Of a DNA stretch of 12,519 nucleotides, positions 1 through 6,165 are shown piece by piece. How positions within the stretch are numbered: position 1 is the stretch's first letter; each line of letters opens with the position of its first letter. The stretch is from Spirochaetales bacterium (lineage in GTDB: Bacteria > Spirochaetota > Spirochaetia > Sphaerochaetales > Sphaerochaetaceae): the NCBI GenBank assembly GCA_022771185.1, contig JALFCJ010000047.1, positions 1-12,519 of the forward strand. Reading direction: 5' to 3'. The notes beneath the pieces were generated by a model that saw only the letters and a program-made list of their open reading frames with translations, was not told the DNA's origin and did no database searches. Made by a program: the position numbers and the translations under genes.

Positions 1-6
1 TATTGA

Positions 7-384
7 AAAATACTAGTCGACGTAATTGCTGATAAACTTATTAGAAAAATTGTACCGGAAGGAGAGAAAAACACAATTATAGAAGAAGCATGTAGTCGTT
101 ATTCTATAGACGTTGGCACAATGATGCGATATGCAAAGAGAAAAGGTGCTGTAAGAAAAGTAACTGGCAAAATGGAAGAGATTAGACGAAATAAGGAGTA
201 ATGCTTTGAAAGGAAACTCTCTTATCTAAACAAAGCTTCAAAGATGCCCATTATCTCAAGGGAAGTGGCTGAATCTATCATAGAAGAGATATATATCAAT
301 AAAGAGAAACGAGGAAATAGCAATACAATGATTTTAAATGGAGATGAAGTCATGAAAAATACTGTTCATCTCCAAATAAAATGA
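7..384 (+). pseudogene. Degraded coding remnant with in-frame stops
   Basis: One frame stays open from the TGA at 4-6 to the TGA at 382-384, broken once by TAA at 199-201. The part before TAA reads like a soluble charged protein (KLIRKIVPEGEK at about 37-72, then a helical stretch with RYAKRKGAVRKV at about 130-165). The part after it (SREVAESIIEEIYINKEKRG) has similar helical, charged composition. No start codon with a ribosome binding site is visible, and the first in-frame ATG is at 121. The first part vaguely recalls a helix-turn-helix domain, but I do not recognise the family. It could be the decayed 3' end of a gene beginning to the left of the window, or a chance open frame. Confidence 0.25.
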
Positions 385-570
385 TGTGATAATATTTCTA
401 GAGAATAACTATTATTCCGTTCCCTGAAGTATATGTAGTGATATAGAGTCAAGGAAAAGGAAGCAAAAATATAGATGATCTAAGCTCCAAGAAATAGAAA
501 TATAAGAGCAGAGGGGATAGAGAAAACAAAGATTATTCAGAGAAGAGAGAATATAAGGAAGATATAGAGA

Positions 571-1539
571 TTATGGCAGTATCTTTTCTATTTCCATGCC
601 CCTTATGTTTCTCTCTGAAGAAGGAACAAAGCCCATGCCATATTTCTTTGCTCCAGCTTCAAAAGCTACGGCCAATATACCGTTTCTATATTCCAGGTCT
701 TCGCTCATATGCGGGGCGTCCAGCTTCTTTATTAGTCTATTGGAATCGAGAATGATAAGAGGAATATCAACACCATTATAGGAGAAGGAGGAGTCCACGC
801 CACTTCCATCATAGAAGAGTATAGTGCTCTCTCTCAGCCCAGCTGATATAGATAACGCCACCTTGCCGCTAAAGGCGGCAAAGCCTTGGACTTTGTCAGA
901 GGTGGAAAAGGCCATGGTAGGCTCTGTAGCTGCTCTTCCGTCTTTATCGAGAGGGAAGGCGAAGGTGATTGCATTATGAGTTTTACCGTCCAGGGTGGTT
1001 AGTCTATGGCTCTCGTCAGTATTATATCCTGTAGCGTAGTATTCTCCTACATAAAGATATTTTCCATCAGAAGAACAGAAAGAAGAGCGGCATGGCACTG
1101 AGAAGTGTCCGATGAAGGAAAGCTTATCGCCAGAGGCCGTTGATAATACATCTTTTAATCTGAGAATGAAGATTTTACTTGCGTTGCTGATATATACATA
1201 ATCCCCGGAGGAAGTAATACCTCCAGCATGCCCCTTGTATAGAGTGCCGTCTTCATTCTCTAGATAAACGACCCTTTCTTTTCCGTCATCTATAGCGTAA
1301 ATCCTTGAGGGATTATCAGAAGAAGAGTATCCACAAATAAGAATAGTTCCATCATCTGTCACCGTCACGCCTTGGGGCACAAAGTCTCCAGAGAGACCTG
1401 GAATAGTTTCTATAGGAAAGGAGGAATTATAAAACTCAGGGTGAAGAATGTGGCCAAGAGCTAACAAAAGAAAGATATAGAGTGCTATTAGCGATATTAC
1501 GACAATGCCTAAAACCTTCAGTATCTTTCTTTTTTTCAT
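571..1539 (-). CDS. Membrane-anchored beta-propeller-like protein, function unknown
   Basis: This 322-residue protein has a basic N-terminus (MKKRK), one hydrophobic helix at about residues 8-29 with no lipobox or clear signal-peptidase site, and a large extracytoplasmic domain. That domain repeats short beta-strand units of the kind seen in propellers: VPQGVTVTDDGTILICGY (54-71), GHAGGITSSGDYVYIS (103-118), CSSDGKYLYVGEYYA (155-169), and near the C-terminus HMSEDLEYRNGILAVAFEAGAKKYG (277-301, glycine and acidic rich). The two cysteines at 150 and 155 could form a disulfide. The ATG is preceded by GGGAGG with a 7-base spacer, so the start is well supported. The gene stands alone, with over 500 bases to the next gene on the same strand. 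The fold resembles YncE/NHL-type or sugar-lactone-binding propellers, but no catalytic residues can be named. It is a real gene with an unknown role, most likely an envelope protein. Confidence 0.85.
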   Translation of the reverse strand: MKKRKILKVLGIVVISLIALYIFLLLALGHILHPEFYNSSFPIETIPGLSGDFVPQGVTVTDDGTILICGYSSSDNPSRIYAIDDGKERVVYLENEDGTLYKGHAGGITSSGDYVYISNASKIFILRLKDVLSTASGDKLSFIGHFSVPCRSSFCSSDGKYLYVGEYYATGYNTDESHRLTTLDGKTHNAITFAFPLDKDGRAATEPTMAFSTSDKVQGFAAFSGKVALSISAGLRESTILFYDGSGVDSSFSYNGVDIPLIILDSNRLIKKLDAPHMSEDLEYRNGILAVAFEAGAKKYGMGFVPSSERNIRGMEIEKILP

Positions 1540-2103
1540 CTCTCTTCCTCCCTTAGTCTCTATCCATTCTATCGGGAATAGAAAAGAAGGGATAGGAGTT
1601 TTATCGCTAGGGGATGTTCATTTTAAGTAGCGATTATTATGTGTCATCGATATTTTGATTTCATAAAAGGCGAATCTATATTCTGTATAATATTTCCTAC
1701 AGAAAACCTATCCGAGAGCACTTTGGGGAGAGGGACGGGATTTATTAATATCGTAAATATCCGGGGATCTGGGTAAAAGGAAGCGACGAAACTAAAGGGG
1801 ATGAGATGTAATCTATCTTAGGCTAAAGTCTTTAGTCGCATTCCCTCCCTATGCTCTCATCGCCATTAACTAACGCTATAGTGATAAGGATTAATATCGG
1901 CAGAATATTAATATCAGGAGAAAGACAGGGCTTAAGGCACCCCTTAGAGATAGAAAGGAATATTTCCCCTCATTTATTGAGATCTATTGAAAGCGAAATG
2001 ATTAAAATATCTCTCTTATGCCATATTTCCTCTCTATTAATAGAGGAAGTAATACAGAAAGGAGGTATAGAGAGAAAGAGATTATTTCCTCTTTTCTTTC
2101 TCT
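1540..2103. other. Intergenic region without a convincing gene; several dyads
   Basis: This stretch lies between the ATPase gene and the propeller gene, both on the minus strand. An ATG-initiated frame on the plus strand (1851-2117) has no ribosome binding site, a low-complexity composition, and runs into the ATPase 3' end. It is taken as chance. Visible structure: the nonamer ATTAATATC at 1744, 1890 and 1907; a composite dyad at 1779-1844; and CTCTATTAATAGAG within 2025-2050, extendable on both sides with a two-base bulge. No clear promoter for the 1539 gene could be assigned. Confidence 0.6.
1779..1844. repeat. Composite inverted repeat with two alternative pairings
   Basis: GGAAGCGA (1779-1786) and CTAAAG (1792-1797) can pair with CTTTAG (1830-1835), TCGC (1836-1839) and TTCC (1841-1844), with small bulges. 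A second CTAAAG at 1823-1828 can instead pair with the same CTTTAG, giving CTAAAGTCTTTAG. The two pairings exclude each other. On the minus strand it is followed by TTTTACCC, so it could be a weak terminator about 260 bases beyond the ATPase gene, or part of the leader of the propeller gene. No function is shown. Confidence 0.35.
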
Positions 2104-2850
2104 TTATTCCTGGATAACAGAAATTCTATTTATAAACTCCTGAGTTCTCTTTTCCTTTGGAGACGTAAATATAGTCTCACTGTCTCCCTCTTCCAGTACT
2201 CTTCCTTCTTCCATAAATACGACCCTGTTTGCCACACGACGGGCAAACCCCATTTCGTGGGTGACAACGATCATTGTCATGCCTTCTTCAGCCAAAGTCT
2301 TCATTACCGAGAGTACTTCACCTGTCAGTTCCGGGTCCAGGGCTGAAGTAGGCTCGTCAAAATAGATGACTTCAGGCTTGGTGGCAAGAGCACGTGCAAT
2401 GGCGACCCTCTGCTGCTGGCCACCGGAAAGCTGGATAGGGTAGTGGTCCTTCCACTCCGTCATCCCGACTTTCTCCAGCATCGTCAGTGAGATCTCGAGC
2501 GCTTCTTTTTTGTTCATCCTTCGAGCTGTAACAAGGCCCTCCATTACATTCTCCAGAGCTGTCATATTTGAAAAGAGATTATAGCTTTGGAAGACGAAGC
2601 CTGTTTTTAGCCTCAGCTCTCTGATTTGTTTCTTCGTTATAGTCTTTAAGTCGTATTCTACTCCGTCGAAGATAAGCTTTCCTTCGTCAGCCTTCTCCAG
2701 GAAGTCCAGACATCTAAGGAGGGTGGTCTTGCCGGAGCCGCTTCTACCAAGAATTGCCACTACGTCTCCCTTGTCTATAGATAAATCCAGGCCCTTGAGA
2801 ATCTCAGCTTTTCCAAAGCTCTTCTTTATTCCCTTTGCTTCAAGAATCAT
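2104..2850 (-). CDS. Polar amino-acid ABC transporter ATP-binding protein (GlnQ/HisP family)
   Basis: This 248-residue ATPase would drive amino-acid import at the cytoplasmic face of the membrane. All ABC motifs are intact: Walker [10 protein letters not shown] at 35-43, Q-loop FQSYNLF with Gln88, signature LSGGQQQR at 141-148, Walker [14 protein letters not shown] from 161 with catalytic Glu166, and H-loop His198 in [10 protein letters not shown]. Length and the motif wording are typical of the polar amino-acid (PAAT) group rather than of lipid or drug exporters. Its ATG overlaps the permease stop in ATGA (2847-2850). The ribosome binding site AAGGAGG lies in the last codons of the permease gene, so the two are almost surely translated together. 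The amino acid cannot be told from the sequence. Confidence 0.95.
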   Translation of the reverse strand: MILEAKGIKKSFGKAEILKGLDLSIDKGDVVAILGRSGSGKTTLLRCLDFLEKADEGKLIFDGVEYDLKTITKKQIRELRLKTGFVFQSYNLFSNMTALENVMEGLVTARRMNKKEALEISLTMLEKVGMTEWKDHYPIQLSGGQQQRVAIARALATKPEVIYFDEPTSALDPELTGEVLSVMKTLAEEGMTMIVVTHEMGFARRVANRVVFMEEGRVLEEGDSETIFTSPKEKRTQEFINRISVIQE

Positions 2851-3581
2851 AGAGCCTCCTTTCTAAATCCCTTCTGATTTAGTTTCTTCTCTCCATAGGC
2901 CTGGACTTTTGTGAGGACTGTACAGAACATAAGGTAAATAAAACCTACTTCCAGGTAGAGAATTAATGGCTCATAGGTTCTCGCCACAATTCGTTGTGTC
3001 TGCATAAACATCTCGGTGACTGTGATGTTTGCAGCAAGGGATGTGTCCTTCACCATGCAGATAAGAGAGTTGAAGAGAGTAGGGAAGGCGGTACGTAGTG
3101 CCTGCGGGAGAACGATTCTTCTCATACTCTGGAGCCACGTAAGACCTATACACTCTCCTGCCTCCAATTGCCCCACCGGCACGCTCTCAATAGCAGCTCT
3201 TATTGTCTCGGCGCTATAAGCTCCCTCGTTAATGGAGAAGACAAGGACGGCGGCAGGGAACGGGTCGATGAGAACACCTAGGCTGGGGAGGCCATAGAAT
3301 ACTACAAAGAGCTGCACCAAGAGTGGCGTTCCTCTTATTACCCAGATATAGAACCTCGCCACCTTCTGTAGTACAGGAATCTTCCTGTACTGCACAAGGG
3401 CGGTGACTGTGGCGATGATAAGAGAGAAAAAGAAAGATATGAGAGTGAGGGGGATTGTCATCAAGAGTCCTGGCTTCAGTATCTTCCAAAATGAATCTAT
3501 TACTAATGAGAGAATATTATTATCCATATGGTGTGATATTACATCAAAGAGATTTCTTATCCAACAGAATGAAAAATTCAC
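2847..3581 (-). CDS. Polar amino-acid ABC transporter permease (HisM/GlnP family)
   Basis: This 244-residue membrane protein has hydrophobic segments at about 38-63, 77-99, 108-120 and 205-224. It carries the EAA loop ([20 protein letters not shown], from 140), the cytoplasmic helix that docks onto the ATPase. The segment [17 protein letters not shown] is characteristic of the HisMQ subfamily. The start is uncertain. GTG at 3581 follows AAAGGAGG almost directly, an unusually short spacer. ATG at 3527 (residue 19) fits the usual family N-terminus better but has no ribosome binding site. No periplasmic binding-protein gene adjoins it: upstream lies a divergent lipoprotein gene unlike any binding protein. 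The binding protein must be elsewhere or shared. Confidence 0.92.
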   Translation of the reverse strand: MNFSFCWIRNLFDVISHHMDNNILSLVIDSFWKILKPGLLMTIPLTLISFFFSLIIATVTALVQYRKIPVLQKVARFYIWVIRGTPLLVQLFVVFYGLPSLGVLIDPFPAAVLVFSINEGAYSAETIRAAIESVPVGQLEAGECIGLTWLQSMRRIVLPQALRTAFPTLFNSLICMVKDTSLAANITVTEMFMQTQRIVARTYEPLILYLEVGFIYLMFCTVLTKVQAYGEKKLNQKGFRKEAL

Positions 3582-3631
3582 TCCTCCTTTTAATTAAAAA
3601 TCTGATGCATTCTTCTTTCCAGGAGGTTCTT

Positions 3632-4051
3632 ATGAGAAGAAGAACATTTATAAAAGAGAGGATGTTATTTCCTCTAGTGTTGTTAATGGTAATGGCCGCG
3701 CTATCAGTAACATTTGTTTCATGCATGCCGGATTTACCATCAGAAGACGATATTGTGATCACACCCCCTAATCCCGACCCTCTTCCTGGGGACAAGGAAG
3801 AGGAGCCGGAACAACCTAAAGCTTGGGTGTGGCATAAGACTGGCTCATACCCAGAATCTTTGGCCTTCGAAATTGCTGAAGATGAAAAGGGAGTTCAGCT
3901 TTATGTCGACGGAGTGAAATCCAGAGTAATCCAGGATGGGGACAATTTCATTATCATCGCAGAGAGAGTAAATGTATCTGCAAAGAAGCTGGATGGTGAG
4001 TGGAAAGTATACATTGATGATACCGAGTGCGGTTTCTTCAAGTATGAGTGA
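3632..4051 (+). CDS. Small putative lipoprotein, function unknown
   Basis: The 139-residue product starts at the ATG placed 5 bases after AGGAGG (3621-3626). The same frame is open further upstream, but those ATGs lack such a site. Residues 1-10 are basic (MRRRTFIKER), 11-27 hydrophobic, and the lipobox TFVSC puts the lipidated cysteine at 31. A proline- and acid-rich linker (about 33-63, with PPNPDPLPGDKEEEPEQP) leads to a small domain of about 75 residues that looks all-beta, with alternating strands such as VQLYVDGVKSRVI, NFIIIAERV and EWKVYIDD. The mature protein would be tethered to a membrane, but its partner is unknown. It faces the ABC importer divergently with 50 bases between the two starts. 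It is too small to be the importer's binding protein. Confidence 0.8.
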   Translation: MRRRTFIKERMLFPLVLLMVMAALSVTFVSCMPDLPSEDDIVITPPNPDPLPGDKEEEPEQPKAWVWHKTGSYPESLAFEIAEDEKGVQLYVDGVKSRVIQDGDNFIIIAERVNVSAKKLDGEWKVYIDDTECGFFKYE

Positions 4052-4081
4052 TAAAGGAGGTTCCAAAGGGTAATGTGATGT

Positions 4082-4166
4082 GAGAGATGGGACTTTTCGA
4101 TAAAATGGATTAAAGGATAAAGCTAAGAGCAAGTGATAAGGAGTACCTCGATTGGTCCCATCTCTC
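4082..4166. repeat. 12-bp perfect inverted repeat beyond the lipoprotein gene
   Basis: GAGAGATGGGAC (4082-4093) and GTCCCATCTCTC (4155-4166) are perfect reverse complements, 61 bases apart. The loop contains AATGGAT (about 4104-4110) and the sequence just after the right arm contains ATCCATT (4168-4174), so an H-type pseudoknot is possible in RNA of the plus strand. There is no T-run after the right arm, so it is not a standard terminator. Confidence 0.55.
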
Positions 4167-4277
4167 TATCCATTATTCGTCCCGCTAAGAAAGGAGACTG
4201 CAGTAAGAGAGTAAAGCCTGATAACACATGGACTGAGACAGACTCAAAGGCAGAAAGATTATATATGTGTTGAAATG

Positions 4278-4291
4278 GTGGTTATAACCAC
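4278..4291. repeat. 14-bp perfect palindrome
   Basis: GTGGTTATAACCAC is a perfect palindrome centred on TATA. A 7-bp pair AACACAT/ATGTGTT (4223-4229 and 4265-4271) lies just before it. It could be an operator or a cruciform-forming site. No regulator can be assigned. Confidence 0.45.
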
Positions 4292-4329
4292 AATGCTCTT
4301 TTGTTGTTAGGAGTAGACCTGAAGGCTCT

Positions 4330-4359
4330 GAGGCAGAGGAGTAATCCTTTGCCTCTTTT
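4330..4359 (+). terminator. Intrinsic terminator, GNRA-capped hairpin (copy 1)
   Basis: GAGGCAGAGGA and TCCTTTGCCTC form an 11-bp stem (one G-U pair) around the tetraloop GTAA, followed by TTTT. It lies about 280 bases beyond the lipoprotein stop, so it may end that transcript or an unannotated RNA. A near-identical hairpin follows at 4516. Confidence 0.65.
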
Positions 4360-4515
4360 CTAGAGGATAATACAAATAGTATTTGTGATAAGAACAAGTT
4401 GGAGTAGACGATATAGAGGCATAAAGAAGCCTATTATTAGTGAAGAGATCTTAGAGAAGAAGATGCGAGAAATCACAAAAACTTCTTATTGTTATAAATA
4501 AGGCTAAAAGAAATC

Positions 4516-4548
4516 GAGGCAGAGGAGAAATCCTTTGCCTCATTCTTC
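4516..4548 (+). terminator. Second copy of the GNRA-capped hairpin
   Basis: The same two 11-base arms as at 4330 surround the tetraloop GAAA, 186 bases downstream. The tail is ATTCTTC instead of TTTT, so termination would be weaker. The similarity runs a little beyond the arm: AGAGGATAAT after copy 1 and AGAGGATTAT after copy 2. The sequences before the stems do not match. It is a duplicated element or a tandem terminator. Confidence 0.5.
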
Positions 4549-4581
4549 AGAGGATTATCCACCCTCTCATCTTTCTTTCTC

Positions 4582-4625
4582 TATAAGAGAGCCAGAACAA
4601 TCTCTCTACTAGAGGCTCTCTTATA
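4582..4625. repeat. 12-bp perfect inverted repeat
   Basis: TATAAGAGAGCC (4582-4593) and GGCTCTCTTATA (4614-4625) are perfect reverse complements around a 20-base loop. No T-run of terminator type follows on either strand. Together with the repeats at 4082 and 6181 it belongs to a set of intergenic dyads whose arms contain AGAGAG. Confidence 0.55.
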
Positions 4626-5117
4626 ACCTTTCCTTTCTCTCTTTTCCTCTCTCGAGTAAAGCCCAATAGGCTCAATATAAGAGAGATAAACCAACCTGTG
4701 TAATAGAAATATGATCTTGTTCTTTTCATAATCAATTGTACCATATATTTATGATTTTGTGTTAACTAATTCTATATATTTTAAATAATTAGATATGGTT
4801 AACTAAAATGATTAGCAATGAAGAAAACCTCATATTGGGTTATGAAAAGAAGAGTAGTCTCTCGATCTAAAGAGCTAATGTGTATGAGAGAAAAAAAAGA
4901 TAAAGACTATGACAAAGATATAGAGAGAAAGGAGTCGTAAACTATGATTAAATGAGCCTTTTTCAATAATTAAAAGACTTAATAAACATAACTAAACTTA
5001 TTTAAGAATCATATTGCTATTTATAGAGGTAATATAATGTTGCATAAAGAGAAAAATTGAATCATACTTTCAACACGGCACTATACAAAGAGTATAGTTG
5101 TTAGGGGGAATGTTATA

Positions 5118-5225
5118 ATGGAAAGAGCGGTGCATAATATAATATGTACGTCATCTGATATTTTGAGTTTAACTAGTATAAATACCATTATCCTTTCTTC
5201 CCTTAATTTAAAGACAATAAGATAA
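5118..5225 (+). CDS. Possible 35-residue small protein
   Basis: An ATG frame encodes MERAVHNIICTSSDILSLTS and 15 more residues (INTIILSSLNLKTIR). AGGGGG lies 9 bases before the ATG, and the stop is only two bases before a strong intrinsic terminator at 5228. That is the arrangement expected of a complete small transcription unit. The peptide has hydrophobic patches but no clear membrane helix, and I do not recognise it. A hairpin (5080-5098) would lie in its leader if transcription starts near the TATAAT at 5033. Alternatively the TGTTATAAT box at 5111-5119 is the promoter of a small RNA of about 145 bases ending at the same terminator. In that case the ATG would not be on the transcript. Confidence 0.35.
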   Translation: MERAVHNIICTSSDILSLTSINTIILSSLNLKTIR

Positions 5226-5227
5226 CT

Positions 5228-5269
5228 ACAGGTCAAGCTTAGCTTGTCCTGTTTTCTTTTTGTCTTTTT
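5228..5269 (+). terminator. Strong intrinsic terminator on the plus strand
   Basis: ACAGGTCAAGC and GCTTGTCCTGT form an 11-bp stem with one T-T mismatch around the loop TTA, followed by TTTTCTTTTTGTCTTTTT. It is the best terminator in the window. The only candidate gene for it on this strand is the small ORF or RNA just upstream. Confidence 0.85.
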
Positions 5270-5366
5270 ATAGCCTGTGGTGTATTGGACTCTGCTTTTG
5301 TGGAGCTTTACTAAGTAGGTGACCAGAAAAAGAAAAAGCCACCAAGTGGGGGTAGGGGGAAGTATT

Positions 5367-5396
5367 GAAAAGTGCCCTCCCCATTGGGGAAGACAC
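5367..5396 (-). terminator. Intrinsic terminator for the HTH cluster
   Basis: Read on the minus strand, GTGTCTTCCCC and GGGGAGGGCAC form an 11-bp stem with two G-U pairs around AAT, followed by TTTTC. It starts about 46 bases after the HTH stop codon and faces the right way to end that transcript. Confidence 0.75.
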
Positions 5397-5442
5397 TAAA
5401 TCTAAAAGAAAGCCATCAAGAAAATATAGGGGGAGTTGGATT

Positions 5443-5898
5443 TTAGCTTTCTCTGATTTCAATTCGATTGCCGTTATTAATCTCACGGCATCTCTCGAGA
5501 AATGAGATGAGATCCACATCCAATGCCTCGAGAATACGGGTGAAAGAAGAGAAGTTGATGGAGCCCTTACTCTTGTAGTACTTCTGGTAGTTGGCTCTAT
5601 CCATCTCAATGGACTTTGATAAGGAACGCTTACTGATGTTCTTCTCTTTTCGTATTGAATCCACTGCCTTCATGATCAGTGGAAGGGGAAGATTATCAAG
5701 AGCCTCCTCGGGAGTGATCTTGTATTCTTTGTCTTCCATGAGATAAAAGAACTTATCGATATTGGATCCGCTTCTATGGCACTCTCTTTCAAGAGTAGAT
5801 AACATGATGAACTCTTTGTTCTTAACGTGATTTACCTTAAGGCCATAGTAATCGATGGTATTGAGAAGCTTGTTGTAGTAGTTGTTCTTACTCTCCAT
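5443..5898 (-). CDS. XRE-family helix-turn-helix protein
   Basis: The 151-residue protein has an N-terminal part of about 70 residues (starting MESKNNYYNKLLNTIDYYG) that I do not recognise, and a C-terminal cI/XRE-like HTH at about 74-137 (AVDSIRKEKNISKRSLSKSI, then an SFTRILEALDVDLISFLER end helix). It probably binds DNA as a dimer. The frame is open up to 6006, but the start at 5898 is chosen because AAGGAG (5906-5911) sits 7 bases before this ATG and the upstream part is the coding region of the previous ORF in another frame. The start overlaps the stop of the upstream 60-residue ORF by 11 bases, which suggests translational coupling. An HTH at the C-terminus and a small partner gene recall toxin-antitoxin or phage-type regulatory modules, but neither is shown. 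Confidence 0.8.
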   Translation of the reverse strand: MESKNNYYNKLLNTIDYYGLKVNHVKNKEFIMLSTLERECHRSGSNIDKFFYLMEDKEYKITPEEALDNLPLPLIMKAVDSIRKEKNISKRSLSKSIEMDRANYQKYYKSKGSINFSSFTRILEALDVDLISFLERCREINNGNRIEIRES

Positions 5899-6070
5899 AT
5901 CGCTTCTCCTTCCATCCGGCTTTTTCTTCAAACAGAGACATTGCTCTCTCTGCTTTGAGTGACGAGTAGAGATCAATGATTCTCTCATACTCATCTTCCT
6001 TTCCACTCGCTAGATAAAAGAGTTCATTTATCAACGGGGGGGGGGGGTACACTTTTTTTGATTTCTTCAT
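5888..6070 (-). CDS. 60-residue protein with poly-C tract at codons 8-12, likely phase-variable
   Basis: ATG at 6070 is preceded by AGGAG (6078-6082) with a 7-base spacer. The product begins MKKSKKVYPPPPLINELFYL and continues with a charged helical region (about 23-60, ending GWKEKRYGE). The run of 12 C encodes the prolines. With 11 C the frame would read R then TGA; with 13 C it would read VDK then TGA. The present length is therefore the only one of the three frames that yields the full product. The coding continuation, the ribosome binding site, the overlap with the HTH gene (11 bases) and the overlap with a possible leader ORF (ATGA) support a real gene. No known family is recognised. It could be a partner or co-regulator of the HTH protein, or serve mainly to couple its translation. 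Confidence 0.65.
   Translation of the reverse strand: MKKSKKVYPPPPLINELFYLASGKEDEYERIIDLYSSLKAERAMSLFEEKAGWKEKRYGE
6036..6047 (-). repeat. 12-base homopolymeric C tract (G on plus strand)
   Basis: Twelve consecutive G on the plus strand lie inside the start of the 60-residue ORF. A run of 7 A (minus strand) lies a few bases before it. In a genome of this composition such a long G/C run is very unlikely by chance. Runs of this kind change length by slipped-strand mispairing and are the usual basis of contingency loci. The exact length may differ between cells or be miscounted in assembly. Confidence 0.9.
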
Positions 6071-6138
6071 TTGTAATCTCCTATATTATTTAGAACGCGA
6101 TTTTTGAAGAAAATGACCAAAGAAAGACAGAAAAACAT
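6067..6138 (-). CDS. Possible 23-residue leader peptide
   Basis: An ATG frame reads MFFCLSLVIFFKNRVLNNIG plus DYK. AAAGGAG lies 10 bases before it, and its TGA overlaps the ATG of the 60-residue ORF (ATGA). The first half is strongly hydrophobic. The ribosome binding site sits in the 5' arm of the inverted repeat 6109-6165, so folding of the RNA would hide it. It may be a leader peptide that sets translation of the cluster, a tiny membrane peptide, or chance. Confidence 0.35.
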   Translation of the reverse strand: MFFCLSLVIFFKNRVLNNIGDYK

Positions 6139-6165
6139 GAAAAAGATTCTCCTTTGGTCATTTTC
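6109..6165. repeat. 14-bp perfect inverted repeat upstream of the HTH cluster
   Basis: GAAAATGACCAAAG (6109-6122) and CTTTGGTCATTTTC (6152-6165) are perfect reverse complements 29 bases apart. They lie 39-95 bases before the 60-residue ORF. As DNA they could be a pair of operator half-sites for the cluster's own HTH protein. As RNA of the minus strand they form a stem that covers part of the leader ORF's ribosome binding site. No T-run follows, so it is not a terminator. Confidence 0.7.

Larger units (their letters stand above)
4052..5117. other. Long non-coding stretch rich in GAGA/TCTC and inverted repeats
   Basis: About 1.07 kb without a well-supported gene. The longer open frames here (minus strand 4185-4397 and 4547-4744; plus strand about 4133-4273 and 4818-4940) lack ribosome binding sites and have biased composition. 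What can be seen is a series of inverted repeats, listed separately, and a 7-bp hairpin ACTATAC/GTATAGT at 5080-5098. Several TATAAT-like boxes lie at 5033-5038 and 5114-5119, the latter in an extended TGnTATAAT context. The stretch could hold small RNAs, small peptides, decayed genes, or all of these. Confidence 0.6.

Noticed and set aside
1851..2117. 88-codon plus-strand frame
   Set aside because: No ribosome binding site, low-complexity composition, and it runs into the 3' end of the ATPase gene on the other strand.
3455..3631. 59-residue N-terminal extension of the lipoprotein
   Set aside because: It overlaps the permease gene antisense. The ATG at 3632 follows AGGAGG and begins a clean lipoprotein signal.
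4133..4273. GTG-initiated frame of about 46 codons
   Set aside because: No ribosome binding site, and it spans an arm of an inverted repeat. Composition alone does not support it.
4818..4940. 40-codon plus-strand frame (MKKTSYWVMKRR...)
   Set aside because: No Shine-Dalgarno sequence, an AG-rich low-complexity second half, and no supporting neighbours.
5268..5609. 113-codon minus-strand frame
   Set aside because: It is the HTH gene read in another register, continuing through the terminator.
5899..6006. 36-residue N-terminal extension of the HTH protein
   Set aside because: The extension is the 60-residue ORF in another frame. The ATG at 5898 has AAGGAG at the right distance.
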